From NCBI GenBank assembly GCA_963969395.1, contig OZ017799.1:24306501-24370500 (forward strand): DNA of 64,000 nt, read 5' to 3'. The notes beneath the pieces are model-generated. The model saw only the letters and a list, made by a program, of their open reading frames with translations, was not told where the DNA came from and did not search any database. This document shows positions 36,335 through 49,784 of this stretch, piece after piece; positions within the stretch are counted from its first letter, which is position 1; each line of letters opens with the position of its first letter. The stretch comes from Pseudoscleropodium purum (lineage: Eukaryota > Streptophyta > Bryopsida > Hypnales > Brachytheciaceae). The translations under genes and the position numbers were made by a program.

Positions 36335-36909
36335 AAGTCCATGTCATCCACCATGGGCTTATTAGTCTTAAGGTACGTTTGCACTTAGTGTTAGGGGTGA
36401 TGTTTGCAATGTGAGTCCAATTCAGAAGTAGGTATAAATTGGTTACTAAGATCCTTAGTAACAACACTCTTCAATACCAAATGAGAACAAACCTCTAGTA
36501 TTGCAGGTGACTCTTATATGGGCAACCATCACTTTCTTGAAAACCAAGCATCAATAATAGAAGACAATTACTTAAGGTAATTGCATCAAAAATTGTCAAA
36601 ATAAGCATTTGAACACGATTGATTCTTTATATTAAATTATTTAGGTTTTTGTTGGGTCTTGTTGGGAGACAAAAGAAGACTTCAAATTTGCCAAGGATGC
36701 ATTTTTGGATCTTGTATGAATAAGCTATGAATTTCTAAAGTACAACAAATACTAGAGAGTACCTAAAATTAACTACAAGCTCTCATGAATAGAGCTTGCA
36801 CATTGTAGGCAATTTTTTTGGTAGAAGTTGGTAATAAAAAAAAAGTCATAATTAGGTACACATCTACACTATTTTTATGAAAGAATTTGTAATTTACTAC
36901 TACGGATGC
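36335..36909. other. Intergenic DNA
   Basis: A Tourist-like terminus (TTAAGGTACGTTTGCACTTAG) is seen at about 36369 without a partner. Nothing else is recognised. Confidence 0.3.
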
Positions 36910-37185
36910 ATTAGAAGGGATTTGAGGGCAATAGAAGCACGTTTTATACTTATTCCCTTCATTGTTTCCCTTGTAGCGAAGGAATGGCTAGTTGTCAAAA
37001 GTTTTTTTTCATGAAAAAAATAATTAATTAATTCTTAAAATTAAAAAATCATTTATTTAATCAAAAATAATATTTTTATATGACGTGGTAGGGTTTGGGC
37101 CACATCACACTACTGTAGTGATGCAATTCTCTTGTTCCCTGTAGCTTGAGAACTCATGGGCTTTTGTTGCCTTCAAACCCCTAAT
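36910..37185 (+). mobile_element. ATTAG-ended MITE, copy 2
   Basis: The ends ATTAGAAGGGATTTGAGGGC and, on the - strand, ATTAGGGGTTTGAAGGCAAC pair. Inside is TGACGTGGTAG with a downstream GGGCCACATCAC, an imperfect palindrome kept in copy 3. 276 bp. Confidence 0.75.
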
Positions 37186-37535
37186 AATTTAGTAATAATT
37201 ACTTTAGTGTATTATAAGATAAAAAAAATTCTTTTGAGAGAAAAAATTCAATTCTTGGACCCTGTCATTTTGGCATAAGATCTTAAACAAAGTATTTCTT
37301 AGTTCATGCATTCTTCGATCCCTAAAGAAGTCAAAAAACATGCCTTGGTATTCAAATTATATATTTGAACAAAATGACATTGTTTATCAATGAATTAAAA
37401 GTATAAGCCAAACTATGGGAATGAAATCAAGATCATAATGAAATTACCAAAAATACTCTCTTATTTTGAGTTAATGATTATAAATTGTGGGTCCACCATA
37501 ATTCACCATATTTTTGTTTTGTGAAGTGTATACAA
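37186..37535. other. AT-rich spacer
   Basis: Nothing recognised. Confidence 0.3.
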
Positions 37536-37794
37536 CACTACACAAAATAGTGAAATTAGGTTGCCTTAACAATTGGATTGCCTTACATCAAGAAAGTTAC
37601 TTTACAAGCCATCAAAGTCAAAAAATATTTCAATTTTTTTTTCCATTTGCACACATGGAGATTCATTAGTCCCAATTACAACAATACCTAATTCAAAAGT
37701 AATATATTCTTGCACAATAATTGAAAATATATATATAGTGTCAAAAGTTGAGAAATTAGTATGGGGCAACCTAATTTCACTATTTTGTGTAGCT
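37536..37794. mobile_element. CACTA-like MITE, 259 bp
   Basis: The left end CACTACACAAAATAGTGAAA continues TTAGGTTGCC. The - strand right end AGCTACACAAAATAGTGAAA continues identically, giving about 28 bp of perfect inverted repeat. The CACTA start is intact on the left only. No coding capacity. Confidence 0.75.
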
Positions 37795-39180
37795 AAGTAA
37801 GCTAACAAGTTGTAGAAGATGAGCAATGAATGGATTTTCCGTATGTAAAATTCCTTTAAGAATTTGGTAGTAAATTGTGGTAGAATGTTGTAGTTGAGTT
37901 TGTTTATCATGGTTTAAATATTGTCCACCATTCATATTCTAGTTAAATGTTGATGACATCACATGTATTGTCATTGATTGACTTCTATTACCATTCATCA
38001 TAGTAGGTGACCAAAAAAATGCTCTCAAAAATGAACAATTCCTCTTTACTCAGTAACTTGTAATACAAATAAAAACCCTAGCTTTTGTTGTAACTACTTG
38101 CCTTCTAAGTCCATTTTCTCATGTTTCAATTTCTTGAATGATTTTGCACAACCAAAAGAAATTACAAAAATTTGAATGCACTTAGGATAATAGATGATAG
38201 TTGAATTGTAAAAGATTTCAAACCTCTTTGAATTGATTTTCTATAACTAAAGGTTGTCAAACCACACTGCATTGTTAGAAATATCAATTAAAACATCACA
38301 TCCCATTAATGAACAAAATCAATTTTTTATTTCTTCAATCTTGAAGAGAAGACACCAAAACCTATGCCTATAAAAAAAAAGAATCTCTTCATATCACTCT
38401 TTTAGGGATTAAAAGATCACTATGCTCTCATGTCAACAAATTTTGTCATGAACTTTCTTCATTTGTAATTCCTCTATATATTTTTATTATCCTATAGACA
38501 CTTTATAGATATTGTTTTAACATTGTGATCCTAGAATACTATATTACCATTAGACTACTTCAAAATAATCTCTCCTAAAACTGACACTAAGAGTTTCATT
38601 TTTATTTTATCTATTAAAGTTTCATAATGTCTTTTGATTAATAAAGTCAAGTAAGTCTTCATAAAATTTTAGTGTAAAATTCTTCCAAGATCATAATGCT
38701 TGAACTTCTAAAAACAAAATTTTCTAACCTTTTTTGAAGGTGAAGTTTTTGTCTTTCAAACTTTTCAGTAATAAATTATTTGTAGCCCACAATTTATGTA
38801 CTTTGACTAATACATTGAAAAAGAAATTAAAAATTTATAAATAACAAGTTAACAAAAGAATCATATTCATCTTAAAGATTTATTCAAGAGGACTTGTTTG
38901 TTGAAAGAAAAAAATTAAATCACTCATAAATTTGATATGAAGTTGAGAAATGTCAATCCTAGTGGTGATTTTTTTTAGTAAGGAAGACATTCCATTAAAT
39001 TTTTTGTTTTTATTTGAAAATTCTAAGAAATTGAGTTAAAAAAACAACTTTGTATGTCATTTTTCTACCCATAGTACTAACAAAATAAAACTCCTTTAAA
39101 CCTTAATCTCATTAAACAAAATAGAATTATTCAAAGCTTTCTATGTAGGTACAAACTATCTAATAAAATAACCAATCTAA
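37795..39180. other. AT-rich intergenic DNA
   Basis: No gene, RNA or paired ends were recognised in about 1.4 kb. Confidence 0.3.
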
Positions 39181-40053
39181 TCCCTAAAGTCCCAAGAATT
39201 CTTTTGGGGGATTGTTAAAGGTTTGGATAGGTTCTCATGATCTCAATTTTTTATATGAATTTTTGAATTTTTTCATGAGAAAAAAATGGTTAGCTTTCTA
39301 GAAATATAATTTGTATTTCAATTGATGAGTGGGAACAAAAATTATGCCATTCAAACCAAAAAAACAAGCAAGGGCAAGCAACCATAAAAATTAAAAATGA
39401 TGTATATTTAAATATATTTATGATATATTATATTTTTCTATGTGGAAAGATTTGATTTGTTATATTTGGGTAAGTGATGTAAAAGCTATGGAACATCTTG
39501 TTTTGAAGGTAATCTTAGCATATTCTTGAGTGAATACTATACTAGATCTATTTTTGAACTCATTTTTTTACGATTATTCAAGAAAACAAGTTCTACATAG
39601 TTACTTTGCTTACTAGAACAATCTCACCATTGGGATTAAAGTGTTTTAATTCCATCTTAGAGCTATTAACAATTTAGTTTTTACTTTTGTCTTGCACCTA
39701 TTTCAACTTAATAATTCTTTAAAGATTGAAAATCAAATTTTGATTGATATATTATTCATTCTAAACTCTCAGCATTGCAAAATTTTTAAGTTAAAGAGAA
39801 TTCAAAGCTTTGTAATCTAGTCAAGCTAGGAGCAAAAAACTTGTTTTCTTCACTTTAAATGCTTATGTGATGTAATCTATATGGTCAAAGTTTATGTGAA
39901 ATTTCTTTTAAATATTATCATATTAGTTTAGTGCAAAATCCTACGATTCAATATGTAAAAGAAAGAAATGTTTAAAATTTTAATTTTATGCATTGGAAAT
40001 GGCAATTTTGAGTGTTTTTTGACAAAAGAAAATGGCCACAAGACTTTAGGAAT
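39181..40053 (-). mobile_element. TTAA-class element, degenerate ends
   Basis: Aligns in the same orientation with 54987-55921: GGGAACAAAAATTATGCC, GGAACATCTTGTTTT, AACAATCTCACCATTGGGAT, AAATGGCAATTTTGAGTG. The ends TCCCTAAAGTCCC and, on the - strand, TTCCTAAAGTCTTG match the class, but the TTAA flanks have decayed (CTAA on the left). A lone class-type right end (GGTCCTTTAGGGGTTTAAA) at about 40184 is unpaired. Confidence 0.6.
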
Positions 40054-40261
40054 GAAGAAAATTGAATATTTTTGATAGTACTCTCCAAGATAAATATAAA
40101 CAAGTCTCATTACTTTTTTTTACATTTGCATTTATTCATGCGCAACTACTTGAGAATTTTTGCTCACATTTAATAGTCACTAGGTCCTTTAGGGGTTTAA
40201 AGTAAGTAAAAAAAGATCACAGATTTGGATCCCATTGAATTGGGATGCACAACAAAATTGA

Positions 40262-40826
40262 CCCCTAAAGGACCAAGACACAATTTAGATAAAAATTTAC
40301 AGGTTTTAGGGCAGAAAAAAAAATGAAAAAAAAGTTTTTGTTTTCAAAATTAAACCTTTACAAATTTGTACTAGACTTATCTAGGAGTGTGTGGAAAAAA
40401 ATTTAGAAACTTTGCCCTCATGGATTGAAAGATTATAACATTGGAAGTTAGGAGCATTTTTTTTCCCAACCTTGATTAGTAGGGCCAACAAGCTTCAGTT
40501 CCTCCTAAAGTGAGATTTTTGCACTATACATGGTTGTTTTCTTACATTTGCATCTTATATCATATACATTACATACCTCCCAAATTTCAAAATTATTGGA
40601 GGAGTTTTGCACATGTTGCCCAAAGCTACCTGAGTTGCTTCCAAGGTTCAAGGCACAATAACTTTTGATTTGAGCACACGATCAAAAAAAATTATATTTC
40701 CATTAAGAGGATACATGTTCACACCTTGTGTTAAAAAATTTAAGAACATCCATTAAAAAATGACTTCATACGTATCTACCCCGAGATTGCTTATGCATGT
40801 TCAACGGTCATTTGGTCCTTTAGGAG
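40262..40826 (+). mobile_element. TTAA-class element, 565 bp
   Basis: The left flank is TTGA (40258-40261, one change from TTAA) and the right flank TTAA (40827-40830). The ends CCCCTAAAGGACCAAGACAC and, on the - strand, CTCCTAAAGGACCAAATGAC pair well. The interior shares GTGTGTGGAAAAAAATTTAG with the 50-kb copy but is about 370 bp shorter. Confidence 0.75.
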
Positions 40827-40830
40827 TTAA

Positions 40831-41521
40831 GAAATTGAAGAAGTATATTCCAATTGTTAACATACAAGCTACCACTAACTTACAATATTGATGTTGTTAA
40901 CAAAAAATTACCACAAACTTCAAAATATAAACTCAAGTTGAAGACAAAATAGACATGGAATCAAGTGATCCTGATATTGATAAGATGAGGGTCAACTTCC
41001 ATGTGGAGTCACGGTCAGTGAAGCCCATTGATCAATGGTGGAATGTGAACTTCAAAAAAACTGCACTCCCCACTCCACTATTGATCAGTAGGCTTCACCA
41101 GCCCAACTTTACATGGAAGCCGGCTCTTAGCTAGGTCCTGGTATTTCTTTTGCTTTCAAGGATTGACAAAAAATGTAGAGCACTAGGAAAAATCTGAACC
41201 TTGGGGAAGGCCATTAAGGTTTCATTTTTTGACACCCCGTGGAGCAAGTACAAAAAGAATAAAAAGAATAAAAAGATCATAAAATCTGACACGTTGCTGA
41301 TGTGGCAACAGTGTCATATCCAAAAAAATTATTCAAAAATAATAAAAAAATAAAAAAATAAATTTATTTCCTCTTTAATTGCACCATGGGAGAGGGTCTA
41401 AACTCGCAGACTTCCTGAGGGCTGAAATTTTTTTTATAATGAATGCTTTCAGTTGCTCTACTTTGCTACGCAAGAGCATGCTTTCCAAGAGAGTGATGAG
41501 AAGTTCTGTCCACTTAAGTTA
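40831..41521. repeat. Hairpin at 40996-41120 within intergenic DNA
   Basis: At 40996-41120 the arms CTTCCATGTGGAGTCACGGT and, on the - strand, CTTCCATGTAAAGTTGGGCT pair, with GTGAAGCC, TGATCAAT and GTGGA continuing the match around a short A-rich loop. The rest of the interval shows nothing definite. Confidence 0.6.
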
Positions 41522-43029
41522 TGTTTTTCTGTAGTTGCAACAATTTTGTATTCTTGCAGTCCTTTTTTTATGGTCTTTCTAGGTCCGAGAAGTGGAAGTG
41601 GACCTGGAAAGCAACTGTACAACTTGGTTTCAATAACAGAAGCAGCACAATATCTTCCATACTTCTATTTGCACACACATTGAGGAATGGTGGATGGAAA
41701 ATGGGCAGGCCAGAATTCAGAGGGAAAAATCCCCACGTGGGGACCTCAACAACTCTTGGTGGGCCTTTACAGAAATTCCTCTCCCAATGTGAATTTAAAT
41801 TGTGGGCTCTTAAAAAAAATGGCCTGGACACTCTACACTTGAAGGCCTTTTGGGTTGACACAAGACCATGGATTTAGGAAGATGTAGTCGTTAGATGTGG
41901 TCTGAATATGGCAATGTACGGTCCTACTAGCCATAGAAGTTGCAATAATAGTTGTTGCCACATAGCCTAGGAATTAGTAGAAACAATGGTAGATGGTTGG
42001 ATCAAAGGAGTGACATTGACTAATAGGGGGCCTCCACATAGTCGGGTAGTGGATAATTTTCTTCCACTCGTGACCTTTGATAGGCTTGCAATAATCCCTT
42101 TGGCATGTCGTTTCTAAGGTGTATGGGGGTGCAAGTGCTCTAAGTTACATCCTAGCATTTATTGCAAGAATTGATCTTGACTCCTAAAGTTTCATCTTGT
42201 TGGATAAATGTAAAAAATTTGTCCTTCATTTGAAGTTGGTTGATTTTTTTTCTTTGCCCTAGCTAATTTTGGGTCTCTAAGCCTAAACTTAAGATGAAAT
42301 CAAAAAAATTTCATCTAGTAATGAACAATAAGTTTTAGGGTTCTTCCATAGAGGAAAATTTTCGATTATCCTCATCTTTGCAATAATTGTTAGAGGGCAA
42401 TTTAGAGTTAAGAAAAACTTTCAAGGAAATGATGACACAAATGTACAACTTTCTTCACTTTGAATTGATGGGGAAGAGATTTTGCAATGACAAAAGCTAT
42501 TGTAAGTATTATGTAATATGTAGGGTAGATATATGTTTCGCCTCAAAAAACAATTTTTTTGTTTAAGAAATAATCCCCCCAAATCAACTTGAATAAACAA
42601 GTTACATGAAAATCTTTTAAATCATGATAATTGGAACTCATCGTTTCAAACTTCAAGAGAAAAAACTCTTCACAAAACTAAAAACATTCAATCTACAATC
42701 AATTCTAGAAGGATTTTTAATTTATGATTAAAATTTTCATTGATAAATGTTGTTTAGTATTGTAATAAATTCAACCATATAGGTATGTTACATGGATTAT
42801 ATGTTGCAGCTTGTGTTGAAAAATCACCATTAAAATATCCTTGTATAAAATAAATTTTGAAAATTGAAGAATAGTGAGCTATTGCAATATCGATAGAGCC
42901 TCTATTGATGTAGCTATTTCTTTTATAAATATCAATAATGATAAAGAATAAGTCCATTTATTTTCCTACAAGGTGGAAATTTTTGAGTAGGTCTCGCCTT
43001 TGGAATAAATAATAGGGATGCCATTTAGA
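41522..43029. other. Intergenic DNA with a weak coding-like patch
   Basis: Between 41430 and 41880 short frames lie next to acceptor- and donor-like sites, with WKWTWKATVQLGFNN among them. No continuous frame or family was recognised. The remainder is AT-rich and featureless. Confidence 0.25.
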
Positions 43030-43225
43030 TAGTGCAAAAAAATTGCTTTGGAATGATGAGATAAAACATACATCTATTTTTTTCTTCTATTAACCTTGTA
43101 AAGATGTAGCGGACCAGATTGGTCCAATGAATGACTTCATTGTTTACTATAGAAAAAGAGAATACACCTATTGGTCTACCAATCAAGAGAATTTTGGTGA
43201 CTCCCTTGGTCATGGGGGCCACATC
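43030..43225. repeat. Dispersed repeat S, copy 2
   Basis: Matches 32100-32300 and 48293-48400: ACACCTATTGGTCTA, TTTTGGTGACTCCC, TTGGTCATGGGGGCCACATC. Confidence 0.65.
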
Positions 43226-44918
43226 CTTACAAGGATAATTTTATTTTTTGACTCCTCCAACTCCAATGTTTTACTTCCAAACAAACCATAGCAATAAGTA
43301 GCCTCAATTTGACCTTGCCCCCTCAGCACCCTGATTTCAAGAGCATTTTGTGCAAGTTGGGAGGTGGCCAAGTGACAAGGAACTCCTGTAGAGTTTCCCC
43401 TTGAAGGAGAACCTCATGTTAGAGAATCTCATATTTCCACGTGTCAAGAATTGGGAGGTGCAGACAGAAAATTTTGGCCCTAGTCATGGTCTCTGACAGT
43501 TGGAGGTATCTTGACAAAATTATTCACTCCACTGGTATATTTTCTTCTCTTCAACTTGACCCAGTTCAATAAAAATTTCGAATCCCAAGGCCCTTAAAAA
43601 AGAAATTATATTATGAATTCCTTCATTCCAAACATGCCTATGGATTCTGAAATTTCATAAACTTATTATTATTCAATCCAAGGGAGGCCTTTGTTTCATT
43701 GACTGGACTAATGGCTGGTATTCCACAGAAAGTGTGCATGAAATATCTTTTGGAACTGAAGTCTGAGAGAGTCTCACATGGGATGCTCACTTGGAACAAG
43801 TTGCGGCAACAACTTTTGTCCAAAAAACAAAAAACAAAAACAAAACAAAACAAGTTGAAGCAACATGAAAACGGGAGGTAGGCAATGATGGTATGATAAA
43901 ACTTACATTAGTTTTCATTGGAGCACACCGAGACTGTTGAATGCATGGTAAGTGTGTACAAACAAATTATTCCATCATATTCTTATCGTAATATACTCGC
44001 AGCAATTTTCATCGTATTCTTTTGGTCTCAAACTTCGAATACAAGGTCTCATGGGGAATATATGCTTATATGCTTATATGAAATATATACACAAGTACAA
44101 CGTGAGTATGCTATGAGAAAGAAGGGCGGTTAAGGGGTTTGTAGCTTGCTGGTGCTCCAAGTCAGATGTCCCTACAATATTATGTCATTAGAATATTTGA
44201 CCGCAAAAATAAATATGATGTACTCCAACAACGTAGCTAGCTTGTAAGTTGAAACCTTTCTCTATGTATAGCTGAAAAGTCAGCTTACATATACAAAGTA
44301 TTCTTAGGGAATAAATAATTGTTTTTGAAAAGGAAGATATGCTAAGATGATGCATGTCATGTGACCAACGGGTGCAAAAAAAATGCTACATTTTAGATTG
44401 GACAAAATTCTAAATGCTCCTCTCCATGGGCTCCACAACTTTTTTAAATGTTGACATTCTTTTGGATAAACTCTTAAAGCTTCCCTCATTTTGTAGGACT
44501 CTTTGTTCTTCCATCTCTTTGGTGGGGCATGGGTTCCGCATCTTTTTTGTGCAATAATCTTCATTTATAAAATTTCTATTCTCTTACGAAATTTTCAAAT
44601 ATTGAATCTAAACTCAAAACTCATGTTTATTATAGATTGAAACTCTTGAATATTCCCTATTACAAATTAACTAAGCAGGATAATAAAAAATGCCTCAAAG
44701 GATAATATGGAAAAATGTTACACAATATTTGTATACTATTATTATATAATTGAAATGTTCTACATTTTATCATAGATAGTGAAGTGTAATGAAAGTGAAA
44801 TATGTACAATTGAAAGAATACACTTTCATTTTCACCAATCTTTTAGGAATTGGAGTTTCTTTTCTTCTATGATCTTTTAGGGGTAGGAGTTTCTCTCCTA
44901 TAATAATACTTGTACAAA
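43226..44918. other. Intergenic DNA, nothing firmly recognised
   Basis: Includes an A-rich run of AAAAC units at 43823-43852. No gene or paired ends were supported. Confidence 0.3.
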
Positions 44919-45843
44919 CCCCTTAAAGTCAAAGACTATGTTTTCACCAAAAATGTTCCCAAACTACCATTTCTAATACAAGTAATAAAGTTTAAAAGAA
45001 TTTTTTTGGACACATGTAACTATAGGATTTTATAGTATGTTAGTTTGAAAAGATGTGGAAAAAATTTCAGAAATTTCCACCTTGTAGATTGCAAGATATT
45101 AACATTTGAATTGACAAAAATCATTTTTTAGACCTTGCAAAAAACTAGGCAACTGCATTTCACAATGTCACATTTATATAAAAAAATGTCCAAAATGATG
45201 GTGCCTCTTTAGATTCATTCTTAAAGGCAAGTTGGCTACATGCTTGAAAGATTCTAGATCATTTGGAATTGCACAACATATAGGAAAAAAATAATAAGTA
45301 GAAAAAGTAGAGTATGATTCAAAACACTAAATTGTTAAGAATTTAATTATAGATTTTATAAATTCCAACCCCAATGGTTGTATTATAGTAAGAAGTAATC
45401 TACATCAAATGCATTTATTCATTTTTTAAATATTAAGAATTGAGTTAAATAAAATATTCTAAAGTTTATTTTAGAATAGGGAATTCATAGCTACCTACAA
45501 ATTGAAACACCTCATAACTTTCATTTCATAAATAAAAATGAAATGATTCAAAGCTTTCCACATATATGTAATTCTAGAAAACCAATTTTATATTTTTATT
45601 TATGAAAAAATTCATTTTTAAAGAAATTTTTGAACTACCTCCTAAACATTGAAAATTACATATGCTCCATTAACTTTTGAATAATGTATGAAAGTTATGA
45701 AAGTTATGAAAATTGTTGGGCGGTGAAGGTACTTCTTAGGCACATGTGTGAAAATTTCAAAGAAAAAAACCTAAAAATTCCATTTGTAGTGAGTTGCCCA
45801 AAATCGCTATGCTATTAAAAAACACAATTTGATCCTTTAGGGG
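44919..45843 (+). mobile_element. TTAA-class element, 925 bp
   Basis: Colinear with 50148-51074, including CTACCATTTCTAATACAAG, GGAAAAAATTTCAGAAATTT and the GATCCTTTAGGGG end. The inverted ends are CCCCTTAAAGTCAAAGAC and, on the - strand, CCCCTAAAGGATCAAATTG. The flanking TTAA has mutated on both sides (AAA and GTTT). Confidence 0.65.
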
Positions 45844-48292
45844 TTTCTTAAGGGGAATGCAATTGCAAGTGCGCAATGCAAAAAAAAAATCCCTATTTTA
45901 GATAGTAAGGAGGCCTTAGAATCCAAGGCCCATCACAAATCCTTTACACGTACACGAACATGTCAATTAAGCGTCTCCAAAAGAGAATTTTTTTTAATTA
46001 AAGAAACTATTGAAAATGAATTTCCCTAATTAATTCCTAATTAATCGTTTTTGATAGAAAAATGTATTTTTTATAATATTTTGATATATATGGAAGTATT
46101 GGCATACAAATTTACTTGTATTCTTGGTAGCTCAAAAAAACTAAGGCATGGTGTTCTAAAAGAACCTTCTCTAAATGTGATCTCTAATATAGAGGTACAT
46201 ATTGCACTCATTAGTGCACAATCAACATACAAGTGGTGTACATTTTAAGAAAGAGGTTGTTTTTTAGTGACCACTTTGTTTCCACTTCAAAAATTTGTAA
46301 CAAATTCTACAAAGGTCCTAAAATTATGAAAAGATTTGGGTTAGATGACAATATCATTTTTCTTTCACCAAAAACTTACTGAAAAAAATTTCAAGAAGCC
46401 AAAACTCCTTATAATTGCAAATCAAACCTTAAAGGATCGCTTCAGAAGTAGTTTACCTTACATGTTTGGCATGACTTTGTGAGATTTTTTTTAAACCTAG
46501 AGTTTATTCCAAAAGAATTAGAGAACAAGCGGTGGAAAACTGAAGGCATCGTCTTGGAGAGAGCGTTAACATGTACAACACCAAGAAGCCAAAGAATGCT
46601 ATTTTATACAAACGATTCACATATGAGTTTTTTAACCTTGTAACGTTGCTGCGAATACTAAATGTCCGATAAATGATAAAGAATCTTTGTATGTAGAAGA
46701 GAAGTACCATTGTTCATCCTTGAAATTTTGTGCAAAAAGGGGAGACCTTCTAGAGTAGCTTGTCCTTGAATGAGTACTTTTGGTTTTCTTAAAGTAGATA
46801 ATGCATACTATGTTGAAAAGGATGATTTCCGCGGAGACCACTCCATCCTTAGAGGGTTAAAATGCCAAGTGATAGTCCTATCCTCTCTAGCACCAAAGAA
46901 TGGAGTCCTTAACCATACTTTCTCAAACTTGTAGATGAATTTCATTAATTGGGTATGGAATCTGTAGCACAGTTGTGTGTCTTGAACCATGTTGTGCACT
47001 CATAGTCAATCATGGCCTTCTAGATTAAGGTAGAACCACCATACCCAATCATTTAAGCAATTAATGACACACAACAAGGAGTATGAGGGGATGCATGTTT
47101 TTCCTTTATAGAAAACAAAGGAATACAATGTCTCCAATTTTTCTATAATTTTATTGTCAAAATTGAAATTACTATGTTTTTTGGAAGGCAAAACATAGGC
47201 AAAACCCATGGCCAAAGTCTAGAGTCTTGCAATTCCGATCATTCAAGAACTACATTCCACTCACTACTTCCTACTTTCCCACTCACTAATTTGGGACATG
47301 TGTCATGACCTTATTGGTCTCAACCTTGAAAAAATGAAAACACACATTCCAAGCTTTGGTTGGAAATAAATGCACACTACAGGTTGGGTACCGGAGCCCG
47401 TTTGGATATAGGTGGTTCTACCTTAGCTGACTTTGCAAGATTTGTGTAGAAGAATTACGAACAATACTTGTAGTTTTGGGCCATGAATGGTGCGCCATGT
47501 CTTCATTCTTTGAGGAGTTTTAGGCTTATTATGTTGACATAGTTCTGAGTCTTCAAACAACAGCACTCGTGACTCACAACCTAACTTTTATGAAGCTTGG
47601 CACCTAGCTAGGAGAGTTAGAATTCCAGAATTTGGTGATTCAAGGACACAACACCAACCGAAAATAAGGTAGCCTGTCCATATTCTGCCCATGCTCTAAG
47701 AAGTGTCCCTATTATAGAAGTATGGATTGTTACTTTATCATATAAGAAGGAAAAAATAGTCCAGTGATGAATTGGTTTCAAATTGGGATTTATTATTGCA
47801 CACTTTTTATAAGTGGTTGGGGACTAAGTTTGATTTGGGAGAAGACAAAATTTTAGTGTAACTAATGTGTAGTTATGGGTGGTAGGACACTCTATGCCAT
47901 CCTAGACAATTACACGCACCATGTTATTCAAGTTTGATATTTGTACACCTTCATTTTTTAACTCCATTTGTACTATTGGTGGACAATTGTTTGACATTTA
48001 ATGGCAATATCTATGGCCTTCAATAACACCATACTATTGTGAGCTTAAGAAAATCATATCTAATTCAATTTTAGTCTAAAAATTATGAATCAATTGTGAT
48101 GGATGTATCTTCCTCTTTTCTTTCTCTAAAAACTTGTTAGAAAATATTTTGATAATCATAGAAGATATCTTAAGCCAATATGCTATTAAATTGATATTTT
48201 TTATACCTCCTTCTTCGATGAAGAGTGTAAACTTGATATTAACAAGTAATGAGAATGATTTAACATTGCAAGGATGCTAAAGCCCTAAAAGG
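45844..48292. other. Intergenic DNA with weak element ends
   Basis: AACCTTAAAGGATCGC at about 46427 and CATCCTTAGAGGGTTAA at about 46846 could bound a 430-bp TTAA-class relic. AAGGTAGAACCACC at 47028 recurs inverted at about 47420. No gene was supported. Confidence 0.3.
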
Positions 48293-48400
48293 TTTAATGG
48301 ATGATTTCATTATTCATTGTATAAACAAAGAATGCACCTATTAGTCTAATATTGGTATTTTGGTGACTACCTTAGTCGCAGGAGCCACATCCTTCTAAAT
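48293..48400. repeat. Dispersed repeat S, copy 3 (partial)
   Basis: Shares AAAGAATGCACCTATTAGTC and a decayed GGAGCCACATCCTT with copies 1 and 2. In the frame open on the - strand in the other copies it has a stop. Confidence 0.6.
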
Positions 48401-48410
48401 TTAATTGTCA

Positions 48411-48699
48411 TTAGATGTTTTTTGGGGGGTTTGGAGGGCCGTTTGGGCTTGTTTCTGGCAATGTTTCCCAAGTAGTCATCGAACGGGTGTTGTAAAAAAT
48501 TTCTTTTAGAAATTTTTTTAGAATTTTAAAATGAAAAAAAAAGTTAAATTTTTTTAATTTAAAAAATAAAAAATAAAAAAGTGACGTGGTAGATGATGTG
48601 CCACATCACGCAGCTACTGCGGGGTAGTGCGCCGAATCTAGGAACGCAAATTTAGGCAAGAGAACTCCCAACCCTTCTAGGGGATGAATCTCATCTAAT
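48411..48699 (+). mobile_element. ATTAG-ended MITE, copy 3
   Basis: Bounded by ATTAGATGTTTTTTGGGGGG and CATCTAAT. It aligns with 36910-37185 through AATGTTTCCC, GTTGT then an A/T-rich middle, TGACGTGGTAGATGATGTGC and CACATCAC. 290 bp. Confidence 0.65.
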
Positions 48700-49784
48700 G
48701 CTTGTTAAGACTCTAAGGTCCCAAAGTGTTTGATGGGTAACTTTCTAGATTAGTGTAGATTAGGTCAAAATCAAATCATTTTTGGCAAAGTATGTTGGCA
48801 ACAAGTCTCATCCTTTAAAGATTAAGGTATGTAGACCTAATTATGTAAACCTAATTGCATTACAAATTTACAATACATATTCCATCTTATTTTGGAATTT
48901 AACTGAATCTAGGATTGTCATTCTTTTCTTATTTATGTGATGTAAATCCAATTCATAATTGGCTACATGTTCTACTATAGTGCACATAACTCCACATTAA
49001 ACCATTATGTACCCAAAAGACGCAAACATGATGTTTACATTTCAATGCTCCCCCCCCCCCCAAACCCATGGAAAAATCAATAGTTGTTGATTTGAGTTTA
49101 GGAAAAATCCCCCTCTAAATGGTGTCAATCTTTTGAAAAACCAAAGTTATTGATGCATATAGAGCAACTAATCTTAGCTATTCAAATTTGGATAGAAAAT
49201 ATGGATAGAAAATATAGAGACAATTATAAGATATGGATATGGTTTCAAACTACAAACTACATGATATTTATATGGATATACTCACAAAATACAAATACAA
49301 AATATTGATATGGAAGACATATATATTTACAAGAAAAAAAATAAAGATATATCCCATATAGTTTGCAAGTTCCATAAGTTCCCTAGGAATACAAATATAG
49401 GCAGTTGGTATTTATTTCACGAGTTAAATTCATGAATTCATTTCACATAGGGGGGTGCTTACATTTATGTTCAAAAGTTTTACAATCATTAGGAAAATTA
49501 TGCATGTACCTTTTTTGTAAAAGCTCAACAACCAATTGGATAATGCTATGTATAACCCTTTTGGAAATGAATTGAAACCTACCACAATTTGCTATTTAAA
49601 ACTAAATATAAAACAATATCAATAACATTGTCATCAAATACTCGACATATATTCTTCTCCACAAAACAAAATTTGAAAATATTCAAACTTTATCCACCAA
49701 CATCACTCTCTATTAAATCTTCCATCCACTTTTTACTGGTAATTTTCAACTTCACCACTTCTTTTATAGTTCTAATTATAGGTA
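48700..49784. other. AT-rich intergenic DNA
   Basis: A C10 run lies at 49051-49060 and a repeated GGATAGAAAATAT at about 49190. Nothing else is recognised. Confidence 0.3.

Noticed and set aside
41453..41877. Possible exons with acceptor-like CTTTCAG and donor-like sites
   Set aside because: No two pieces could be joined in frame, and no product was recognised.
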